This document shows positions 34,083 through 43,562 of a stretch of 64,000 nucleotides of DNA, in pieces. This DNA is from Cryptomeria japonica (taxonomy: Eukaryota; Streptophyta; Pinopsida; Cupressales; Cupressaceae). Location of the stretch: positions 503,370,942 through 503,434,941 of the forward strand of contig NC_081410.1 of the NCBI RefSeq assembly GCF_030272615.1, read 5' to 3'. The notes below the pieces were generated by a model. That model searched no databases and was not told the DNA's origin. It saw nothing but the letters and a program-made list of their open reading frames with translations. Every line of letters begins with the position of its first letter. The stretch's first letter is position 1. The translations under genes were made by a program, and so were the position numbers.

Positions 34083-35426
34083 GGGTATAATTGAGTTCAT
34101 ACCCTACTAGTGTCCAACTGATGTAGTAAATGGTATGTTCCTTCCCTTGATCATCTGTTAGTGCTAGCAATTCCCCCAATGCCACTACGGTAGCACATAT
34201 GTACAAAATAAGAGGCTTTCCATGAGTAGGAGGCATAAGCACTGGAGGTGATGCCAGATATTCTTTTAGTTTTTCAATGGCCTTTTGACACAAGCAGTCC
34301 CATTTGAATTTTGTGTCTTTGCGCAACAAGTGTGCAAATGGGTGACACTTATCTGTTAGCTGTGAAATAAAACATCTAACAGATTGGAGTTTTCCCTAGA
34401 GGCTGCGCAGCTGTCTGAGAGTTTTCGGTGGAGGCATTTCCATCATGGCTTTTACCTTTGCAGGATCGACCTCGATGCCTCTGCGAGAGACAATGAAATC
34501 TAGTAGTTTTCTCCATGTGACCCCAAAAACACACTGTAGTCACATAAATCTGTCCACTTAATTAAATGAATATTTAGTATTTATTTTATTATTTAACCAT
34601 CAATCAATAATTAATTTAATTAATATTTAATTAATTCATCTTAACACTCTTCTCCTATTAATTAAATAAATTATTGAATTTATTTGATTTAATTCACTTA
34701 ACCAAATTCAGACCATTAATTATATAAATAATTCATATTTGTTTAATTAAATCTTCTCTCACATTTAAATAAATTAATATTTATTTAAATCTCCCAAAAT
34801 CCCATCTCTCACATTTAAATAAATTAACATTTATTTAAATCACCTATATCCTCCACCCACTTGCATTTTCCTACAAATGCAAGTTGCACAACTATTTTAA
34901 ATAAATAAATAATTTATTTAAAATCCTATTTATCTTCGCCCACTTGAAACCTTTAATGGTTTCCCTTAAAGTCTTCAAACTTAATGGCTTCTTTCTAGAG
35001 TCTTCTTAAGCCTTTAATGGTTTCCCTTAAAGTCTTCAAACTTAATGGCTTCTTTCTAGAGTCTTCTTAAGCCTTTAATGTTTTCCCTCAAAGTCTTCAA
35101 GCATTTAATGATTTATCTTTCTTTTTCTCATGTAAATAAATTAAGATTTATTTAAATAAAATCCAAAATTCACATTCACATTTAAATAAATTAATATTTA
35201 TTGAAATATCTATCCAAATGAAAATTACACCATTTAATTGAAATAAATAATTCTATTTTAATTGAAAATCCCAAAAATCCTCCCACTTGCATTCTCCTAC
35301 AAAATCCACTTGCATGCCTAAATCTCTTCTAGATTCTTCTAACTCTTCTAATTAGCCTAATCCTATCCTAATCATTGTCACATTCCTAAATAAAAGAAAG
35401 TCACCTCTCAAAAACCTCCAAAGTCT
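34083..35426. repeat. 1324-bp tandem duplication, copy 2
   Basis: Second copy of 32759-34082, about 20 bases longer because of an extra AT-rich stretch near 34613-34632. It includes a redundant RT fragment on the minus strand (about 34033-34534, KWDCLCQKAIEKLKEYLASP) and the LTR start at 34535. The 61-bp repeat array recurs at 34950, 35011 and 35072. Confidence 0.9.
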
Positions 35427-35868
35427 TCAATAACCATTAAAGGCTTTATGTCTTCAAATGGTTAACCTCTAAAGTCTTCCAAACCATTAAAGGCTCTTAC
35501 ATAACCATTTATGGTTAACTCACCTTTTACCTTTGGTTAGAGACTTTCCTCTAACTTAACCATCCCTTTGACTCATGGGTCTCTTCAAAGCATTTATTTA
35601 TTTGACTAAGGTAACCATTTAACCCTTGCACATTCATTTATCCTTTGGATAAAAGGAATATCCATTAACCTAACCCTAACCCAACCCCCCAGGGTAACCA
35701 TAATGTCCCCTCAAGCATTTAATGCTTCGTATCTCTCCTCTTAAGCCTCCTCCTGGTGACACTTGTCAACATGAGATTGGGTTGAAAGTCTCACATGGAT
35801 TGAATATCTTGCAATCCTAACCCTTGTTAAGATTGCTTAATCTTAACCCTTCATTTCCCCATTTCTTC

Positions 35869-35877
35869 TATAAATAG
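35869..35877 (+). promoter_or_regulatory. TATA box of solo LTR E
   Basis: TATAAATAG about 420 bases before the LTR end, a usual position for the start of an LTR transcript. It could still promote transcription towards D's reverse transcriptase, antisense to D. Confidence 0.5.
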
Positions 35878-36293
35878 AACCCTTATCCTCAAGCAAAGGA
35901 CAAAGCATTAGAGTATTGTTGTTATACTGGTATTAGCATAGAGTTTTTTCATAGCATCACTATCTACACTTGCATAGCATAGTTTAAAACATTTCAATAT
36001 TGAATATCCATAAGACATCCATAGTGCAAAAAGCTGTTGAGAGCTACACTCATTTGGAAACTTGGAGAGGAGAGGAACAAGGGAGGAGCTACAAGCATGG
36101 TGGAAGGAATTTGGAGATGCCTTGTTGCATTTGTTTTCTTTGTCAAATGCTCTATTTTGCTTATAGTGTCTCTCTTGGTATGCCTGTTTAGGATAGTTTT
36201 TAATTTGTGATTCCTAACACTAACATCTAACATTTGGTTTGTTGTTTTGTGTTTGTTTATCCTAACTATCATTCCTTTTTGCAGAGCATCACA

Positions 36294-37531
36294 TACTTCT
36301 TAGGATTTAAGTGCAATTTGTATTTTTCCAATCTTTCAAAGATCTACTTTAAGATAGGGATGTGTTCCTATCTCATCTTTGATTTGCCTAGCAGATCATC
36401 CACATAGTACTCCATAATTTTATGCAAGAGGTCATGAAAAATCATCATCATGGCACGTTGATATGTGGCTCTAGCATTTTTGAGGCCAAAAGGCATGACC
36501 CGGTAACAGAAAGTCCCCCATGGTGTTGTGAATGCAGTTTTATATTGATCTTTGTCTGCAATCCTGATTTGATTATTTCCAGAGAATCCACCCATAAGTG
36601 ATAGCATCTCATGTCTTGCAGTAAGGTCCACAATCATATCTATGTTGGGGAGCAGGAAATCATCTTTAGGACAAGCCTTATTTAGATCTCAAAAATTAGT
36701 ATAGATGCGGATGCCCCCGACGGGTTTGCCGACAGGTATAATGTTGGAGACCCATTCAGTGTAGTCTATTGGTTTGATGAATTCTGCGTCCAACATTTTT
36801 TGGAGTTCTGCCTTGACCAGGAGTGCAATATGCGGAAGCATTTTGCACAACTTTTGTTTCACAGGTTTTGCATTTGAGTGGACAGCGAGATTATGAACCA
36901 CCAAGTCAAGATCTAAACCTGGCATATCAGCATAGGACCATGCAAAATTGATTTTTACTTCTGCAAGGAAATTGATGAAGTCTTGTTTCTCTTTTTTTGT
37001 GAGGAACTTGGCAATGAGCACATTTTTTGGAATGTCTTCGGTGCCCATGTTGATACTATCTGTTTCTTTTATCAGCAAATTTGACCTGTCTTGAGGAAGG
37101 TAACCAATGGTAGGGAGGTCAAGTCCCTCATTGTCAAGTGCCTTTTCCAGGTTTTCACTCTCGAACATGCCCTTTGTTTTTATTTTTTTCTCATCCAAAG
37201 GTGCCTCAGAGAGGTTTTCACCTAGGGAATCATTTTTTTTGCTTTGATTATCTTTTTTGTGGCTAAGGGCATTGACATGACTACCAAAGTATCCCTTTTT
37301 ATGTAGTTTAATACTGTCTACTCGGTTGTAGTCTTCCAGGTTTTGCATAGTTAGGAGAGTAATGAGAGCATTATCATCGACGTGGATATATAAAGTGGGT
37401 TTGTCTTGTTGGCCCCAGTCTATGAGTTCAGGATGGAGAAGATGTAGCTCATGTGAAATGGGAGAGGTTATGGAGGTGATGGTATTGATGTGAGTGTCAA
37501 AGAAGATATCATTTTCATATTCATAAGGCAT
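36294..37531 (-). pseudogene. Gypsy reverse transcriptase, N-terminal and palm part (element D)
   Basis: Runs from the protease end into reverse transcriptase. RT motifs are LLVKAELQKMLDAEFIKPID (36760-36830), EWVSNIIPVGKPVGGIRIYT, QYKTAFTTPWGTFCYRVMPF (36470-36560) and the catalytic box YVDD kept at 36395-36406. A stop follows IYTNF near 36689 and others follow SKMR at about 36365. The last residues before the solo LTR are ERLEKYKLHLNPKKYV. The stretch 36900-37531 is a poorly conserved linker containing WSYADMPGLDLDLVVHNLAV. Confidence 0.87.
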
Positions 37532-38518
37532 TTAATGGAACTCCTCTTCGTCAGAGCTTTCAATATCCAAGGAAGGAATTGAAGGGGCACCAGCGATAGT
37601 AATCTTAGGCATCGAGGTGTATCCCAAGCCTCTGTTGTACTTGTAGGAGATAGGATTTATGGGTGCTTTTCTTTCTTTCTCCTCTGGTCCCAAGCCGTGT
37701 CCTTTGTAACCCATTTTTTCAATTATAGCTGATGCTTTTGGATACATTGTTTTAGATATTTTTGTTGGATCTTCATCTTCTTCCCAGTACAACCATGAAG
37801 AGACATCTGTTTCGAGGCTCTCCTCATCAAGTGGGCCCCATTGCTGGAAGGTGGTATCTTTGCATTGTATGACCAACTTATGATATTTTTTGAGCTCTTT
37901 TGGTTTGCCAAATGACTTAGGAGATAGGGGGAGGTTGCCTATTAATAAGACATCCTCCAATTTGTATTCTCCACAGCCATTATCCAAGATCTTGATTTGT
38001 GTGTTTGGTTGGGATGAGGTGGAGGCAACATTTGATGTGGCAGATGGAGGAGTTGGCGAGGGTCTATTTAGTGGGCAATGATATGGATGTTTCCCCTCTA
38101 AGAGCTTGCAATATTGAAAAGTTTGTGGATCAGCTTTGATAGTGATCTCTCTTCCATTGAAGGGGAATTTGATGCATTGGTGATAAGTGGAGGGTACAGC
38201 TTGCAAGGAGTGAATCCATGGCCGACTGAGGAGGATGTTGTAGGGGAGATCAAGATCTAGTACTTGGCAAGGGGTTTCAATTGTGATAGGGCCCACTTGA
38301 AGAGGTAAGGTGATCACGCCCTTTGGAACTCTTTCTGCATCATCATATGCTTTTATTGTGATCCTTCCTGATGTGTCTACTAGGTCCTCAGAAAGTCCCA
38401 ATTGTTTTATTAACTTGTATGTACACAGTTTGAGTCCTGATCCACCGTCTATCAGGATATGTTTGACCTTGTGCTTCTGGATAAGGGCTTCGATGTGCAA
38501 AGGTTTATTATGGTCTTC
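37532..38518 (-). pseudogene. Gypsy protease region (element D), open for 322 codons
   Basis: Aspartic protease processing the gypsy polyprotein. The motif ILIDGGSGLKLCTYKLIKQL lies at about 38390-38450 (DGGS in place of the more common DTGA/DSGA is usual in plant Tat elements). A G-patch-like segment follows: KMGYKGHGLGPEEKERK and RGLGYTSMPK near 37620-37720. The frame stays open to 37532, where TAA separates it from the next in-frame stretch (start MPYEYEND), so one substitution breaks protease from reverse transcriptase. The upstream end is cut by the solo LTR at 38519; the frame resumes at 41082 (VFTSNDAPTDED). Confidence 0.87.
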
Positions 38519-38889
38519 TGTTGGTATTTTGGATATGTTGATATGGTTTTATCATTGATGGCAACATAAGATGGAAAAACCATCAAAGTGCCAAAATAAA
38601 AATGCCAAAAACCAACAATCTTCCAAAGAGATCATTAACTAGAAATCAAAATACATAATTTCTCTCCCCTAGGAATGATTTCTCCCAAAAAATATCTCTC
38701 CCCAAAAATGCTTTTCAAATGTTTTTCCATAATATCTCTCCCCCTTTGACATCAAATGCCAAAGCAATACAAAACCAAATACAAATAGTTTAGAGAATTT
38801 ATTACAAAATATCAATTAACCAATTTATCCAACTACTCCCCCTGATAAGTAGCTCTCCTCATCAAAGCTGGAATAAAATTTCTCTGTTA

Positions 38890-39175
38890 ATTATGTCGGT
38901 TGATGATAAACATCAAATGTCTAAGTATCTACTGGTGGGGGTAGAACTCTAAGCTGCTCTCTAAGATATTCAAAAGTTTCCTTAGGCAAAGGCTTTGTAA
39001 AAATATCTACAATCTACTATTTAGTATTCACATAAACCAATTTCACTTCTTTTGCTTCAACATTCTCTTTTAGAAAATTGAATTTGATAGAAACATGTTT
39101 CATCTTTGAATGAAATACTGGGTTCTTTGATATATCAATTGCTGCCATATTATCACAGTAAATAGTTATAGGTTC
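38890..39175 (-). pseudogene. Copia RNase H tail in the nested segment
   Basis: Minus strand reads ITIYCDNMAAIDISKNPVFH, then KHVSIKFNFLKENVEAKEVK and DIFTKPLPKETFEYLRE: the C-terminal copia RNase H with its usual ending. It is joined without spacer to the gag zinc-knuckle end at about 39175. Confidence 0.8.
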
Positions 39176-39993
39176 CTTGCATTTCTATCAGGACATCTAG
39201 AAGCCATATGATCAATCTTATTACAGTTAAAACATTTAAATGGTGCTATACCTTCATACTTACTTCCAATTGGACCTTTAGGCATTTTCCTTGCAAATAG
39301 TGCTTCAAGCTCTTCCAGTTCTTCATTCTCCTTCTTGATTTCTTCAAGTTCTTTTGCATAAAAGGCTTTCCAATCAGATTTCTCAAATGATGATGATGAT
39401 GCTGCAGATGATGATGATGCTTTGAAAGTTAGATCTGTCTTAATAGTAGCAACAAGACCAAATTCCTCAAGTTCAAAAGCTGAAATTTTTCCAACCAAGG
39501 TGACTCTAGATACTGATGCATTAGGCATTGTTCTTAATTCATTAATGGCAGTGACTTTCATTTTATATGCTGGTGGCAATTCTCTTAAAATTTTAGAAAC
39601 AATATCATCTTCACTTAAGGTTCCTCCACAACATTGTATACCCAAAACAATTTCATTTACTCTTTCCATAAAAATAGAAATTCTTTCATCTTCTTCCATT
39701 TTCAAATTTTTATACCTAACCCAGAAGCATTCAAGTTTTGCAATTTTGACTATGGAATCTCCTTCATTTAATGTTTGCAATTTGTCCCAAATAGTTTTAG
39801 TAGTAGATCTATCTGATAATCCCATGACTTGCTGATCTGACAATGCGCTCAAAAGTGCTTCTCTTGCTTTGCAATCATTTTCCTCATCTTTAGCCAATTT
39901 AGGTGGATTAGGTTGACCTTGAGTAGGAGTAGTATAACCATTCTTTGTAACATCCCATATGTCCTTTCCAATGCAATTCAAATGTGTCTCCAT
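39166..39993 (-). pseudogene. Copia gag in the nested segment, open for 275 codons
   Basis: METHLNCIGKDIWDVTKNGY starts the open stretch; the true start was probably upstream near 40041 (MSSNYFRKDSLKLDG), separated by a frame change. The gag core (AREALLSALSDQQVMGLSDR, RISIFMERVNEIVLGI) is followed by an acidic coiled segment and the zinc knuckle CFNCNKIDHMASRC near 39185-39230, with all four zinc ligands kept. It ends where the RNase H tail is fused. Among the better preserved gag frames in the window. Confidence 0.85.
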
Positions 39994-41081
39994 CCTGATC
40001 TTCCATCAAGTTTCAGACTGTCCTTCCTAAAATAGTTAGAAGACATTGGATCTCCTCAAGCTGTTAAACTTCTGGAAAACAACACTTGTCAACCTTATCA
40101 GCACTTGGAGATCTTTGGTTATATTCACCGGCAATTCAGTGACTTATGCACAATCACCAGTATTTTGTTCACCAGCAGGTTATATTATTCATCGACACTT
40201 GGAATGACTTGGAGACTACTTGGTTATGTCGAAGACATTATTTGATCACTTGGTTTTGGTGATTTGGTTATTAGTCTATTCGGGTTTGTATATTTGTTGT
40301 TACTGGCAAATAGGTCCAGGTTATGCACCGGCAAGCATATCTATTCCAGATCAGCACGACACATTATGGAGATGATTTATTATTATTGTAAATGCATTGA
40401 TGCATCACTTATTGATTTATTTGTAATTGATTTTATTGTAATATTCTTAGTGAGCCGACCTATTCAATTGGTCTTAGGTTATGGTATAAATGTAAGATCT
40501 CATTTGTGAGATTGATATATGATAAGGAAAAATATTGTAATAAGGTATATGCAAAAATAAGCAGATCTATACATGCATACATCATTTCAAGGTTGAAGGA
40601 AGGTATTTGATGAAGGCATATCAAAACTTAACTGGTACTGAATCCAGTATATGAAGATGCTATTTTATGAAGTACATTATCATTGGATTTAACCATCCAA
40701 TTGTAGTCAGTGTGACTCCCATTTTGTGATTGAGCAGTGAGCTCTAGGCAGTTGGCCTTTCTGCATGTGTAGACTCCATATTGTACACACATACTATCTG
40801 CAGTAGTATCATTTGATTGTGGGTAAAGCTTCCCACCATGGTTTTTTCCCTTACAGGGTTTCCACGTACAAATATTTGTATTATGTGTTGTCGATGTTAT
40901 TGTCTTTCTATTTCATGCATTAATCTTTATCAGTACTGCAATTAACTGATAAAACTGTCTACCGGCATAAAGTTTGGTTTACCGGCATTAAGCATTAAGT
41001 TTTGGTTTATTTAATTTTGGTTGAATTTATTGGACAACTGATTCACCCCCCTCTCAGTTGTCTCTGGGCCCTAACATCTTC

Positions 41082-43562
41082 ATCTGTAGGAGCATCATTG
41101 GAAGTGAATACAAGGATTTGCTGGGTAGCAAGGTTTCCAATGAGAGCTTGGAATTGGGTAGCATTGATATTATTGAGAATGCGAGACTCAAGGAGGGCTT
41201 GCTCCAAAATTTCTTTATGGACAGGGGAAGTCTTGAGAAGTTCTAGAATGGAGATTTGTGCGGGGGTCTTCCCAAGTTGGTCAAGGAGGTCATATCGGCA
41301 GGTGGAAGACATGGGTGGAGGGTTTGGTGGGGGAGGAGCTCCTTGGATGGTGACTTTACTTCGACGCGTGGTTATATTGCATTCATTCTGGGAGTAGGGG
41401 GTGGAAGGTGTAGCGCCTTGAATGACTATCTTAGCATGATTAGGTCTACTTTGGGAAGGGGGAGGATTAACTCCTTGTATAGTTATGACATTTACATGAT
41501 TGTCTGTAGGCTCAATGCAACCTACTAAAGAGTCAAAGCCAGTTATGTGATTAGTGTAGTCATAATTCAATGCATTAGATGATTAGTCTTTTTCCTTATC
41601 ATGTTTTAGGAAAGGTTCCTAGTACATTTTGAGTTTGTCATTGTTATTACCAGGTTTTGCATTTGCTACTTCAATTTAACCCCTATCAATGAGGTCTTGT
41701 ATGTAGATTTTAAGCTTCATGCATTTTTGTGAATCATGTCCCTTTATACGATGATACTCACAATATTCATTCTCATTATACCACCTAGGTTTGGGTTGAT
41801 TAGGGTCAAATGGGCGAGTGATCAGGAAAACCACTATGGCTGCTTGAAAAAGCTTTTGAAACACCACTTCAATGGGCTCAACAAGAGGAGTGAAGTCTCT
41901 TGGAGTCCTATTATTTGATCAAGTTGGTCGCCCCTGGACTGAGACATTGTTGTGAGGCTTTTGGGATTGATTTTGATTGTTTTTATTGTTGAATTGATTA
42001 TTAGTGGTGGTGGGTTTTGGAGGAGTGGCCATGGTCTGGACCCATTTTGCATCAGTTACACCGTCATTGACTACGTTCTTGTTCTTGGACCAAAATTTTG
42101 GTTTATCATTATGATAAGAGGAAGAATTTTGAGTTGATCTTTGGTAGTGTCTCAAGGTTCCTTCCTCTAACAAGACATGTTCGAGGGTTAGGCCTTTATC
42201 AATCATTTTTTGGAAAGATTTAATACATTGAGATGTTAGAGGTCTTGAAAGTTTGGGCACTGGGTTCTTTTGAAATAATTCAATTTGGTGTTGTTTTGGC
42301 ATGTCCCATTGGAATTTCTTGATGAGATGTTGCCATCTTTGCAAGAAGTTGGTGAAAGTCTCTCCATGCCTTTGCTTTGTGTTACACAGGTCCATCATGG
42401 AAACACCATTAGCCATGTTATAGGCATAGTGAGCCACAAAATTTTCTACCAAGTCTGGAAAGGAGATAATGTAACCTCATGGTAAGGATGAGAACCATGC
42501 TAGGGCATCTCCTATGAGACTCTTAGGGAAGAGCCTTTGAAGGTATAGGTCACTATAGGATACTTCTTGGCATAGGATGTGAAATTCCTAGACATGGTCA
42601 TGGGGGTCCCCTTTGCCTTCATATTTGGTGAATTTAGGGATCTCAAACCCTGGGGGGTAGGGTGCAACTGATATGGATGGGTCATAAGGACAAGGACAAA
42701 ATTCCTCAAATGAGTATGGTTTTCTCCTATTAGTCCCTTCTTTCATGTCTTTGATGATGTTTTTCATGTCTCAAATTTCTTTAATGAGGTCTTGTTGTGG
42801 ATTTTGGAAATGATGGATTGCGTTCACTCCTAGAATCGGATGAGTCATGGAAGGTGCACCGCCACTAATGTATTGATATGACGAGGGAGCGGGAATGTGA
42901 GATGTGATGACCGATGTCGCAAGGGTTTGAGTGATGGTTGGTTGTGGCCCATAAACTGATGTGATGGGATTAAGTGTGGCCCAAATGAGGTTAGCAACAT
43001 TGTTGACATGAAGTGAAGTTTGTGGAATATAAATATATGGTTGAGTAGAAGAAGATGGTATAGAGGCATGTTGGGGAATAGATGAGATCAGATTTGATAG
43101 TGGTATAGATGGTAAGGAGGAAGAAGGTGGAACGGAGACCACGGGGTGAGGTGTCGTGGGTGTTATTGATTAGGTTTGAATGATGGGCGGGGCCATAATT
43201 GATTGAGTTTGAATAATAGGTGCAACATTCTACATGGGAGTGAGGTCTCCTTGTGGTTGTTGACCAAGGGTGGATTTATCAAAATCAGGTGGGAGTTGAG
43301 CTCCATTTTCAAGGAGGGTCTTTAAAAGTGCAGTAGGATTATGTTGGATAAATTTCTCAATCATCTCTTGGTTATAAGAGTCTGCAAGGAAAGTTTGCAC
43401 TTCTAGAGAGATTTCATCTTGGTTAACCATATTAGGATTTTGAGTTTGATTTTGAGTGCTAGGTTGCACACTTTGTGTAGGATCTTCATATAGGACACTA
43501 ATGTCTAGCATACAATATTGTTGTTCAGCCATATTTTTCTTTTGAGATCGAGTTGTGACCAT
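41082..43562 (-). pseudogene. Gypsy gag (element D), decayed
   Basis: Start at 43562 gives MVTTRSQKKNMAEQQYCMLD. The capsid-like retrotransposon gag core is at 41919-42452 (FTNFLQRWQHLIKKFQWDMP, YNMANGVSMMDLCNTKQRHG), followed by a Gln/Asn-rich linker and a single zinc-finger-like stretch, YCEYHRIKGHDSQKCMKL (41700-41765), typical of Tat gag. The C-terminal part 41082-41570 carries repeats of the type VTIQGAPPPPNPPP / VIQGATPSTPYSQ. Stops occur at about 42455, 42710, 42770 and 43150-43230. The frame continued into protease before the solo LTR arrived. Confidence 0.83.

Larger units (their letters stand above)
33211..36289 (+). repeat. Solo LTR E in the reverse transcriptase of D, with internal duplication
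   Basis: The D reverse transcriptase frame stops at FGVTS... (33210) and resumes toward the amino side at LNPKKYV (36294), so 33211-36289 is an insert. It begins TGTAGTCACAT and ends near GCAGAGCA. It contains a TATA box on the plus strand at 35869-35877 (TATAAATAG) and no coding frames, so a solo LTR is the best reading. The 1324-base tandem duplication inflates it; the undisturbed copy would be 34535-36289, about 1.75 kb. Target duplication is not clean (CACAC versus CACAT). It is rich in ATTTAAATAAAT / ATTTATTTAAAT palindromes. Confidence 0.7.
38567..40079 (-). mobile_element. Copia internal segment without LTRs, deepest nested insert
   Basis: Minus-strand piece running from a gag leader to the sequence before a 3' LTR, but with no LTR at either end. 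It is flanked by CAACA at 38562-38566 and 40080-40084. In it, gag is joined straight to the RNase H tail at about 39175, with protease, integrase and reverse transcriptase missing. A polypurine tract (TCAAAGGGGGAGAGA, minus) is at about 38737-38751. How an LTR-less, pol-deleted piece came to have a short flanking repeat is not clear; chance similarity of the CAACA repeats is possible. Confidence 0.6.
38519..41076 (+). repeat. Solo copia-type LTR at the gag-protease junction of D
   Basis: TGTTGGTATTTTGG...GGGCCCTAACA with target duplication TCTTC at 38514-38518 and 41077-41081. It lies in plus orientation, opposite to D: its end carries CACCCCCCTCTCAG (41045-41056) and CACCATGGTTTTTTCCC with GGGTTTCCACG (40832-40867), the same modules seen reversed in elements A, C, F and G. 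No PBS or PPT on either side, so it is a solo LTR left by LTR-LTR recombination. Its own sequence is 38519-38566 plus 40080-41076 (about 1.04 kb); the middle is a nested copia segment. Confidence 0.82.

Noticed and set aside
36000-36191. Possible exon or small gene at the end of solo LTR E
   Set aside because: It lies in the expected transcribed part of the LTR after its TATA box; no conserved protein and no splice evidence.
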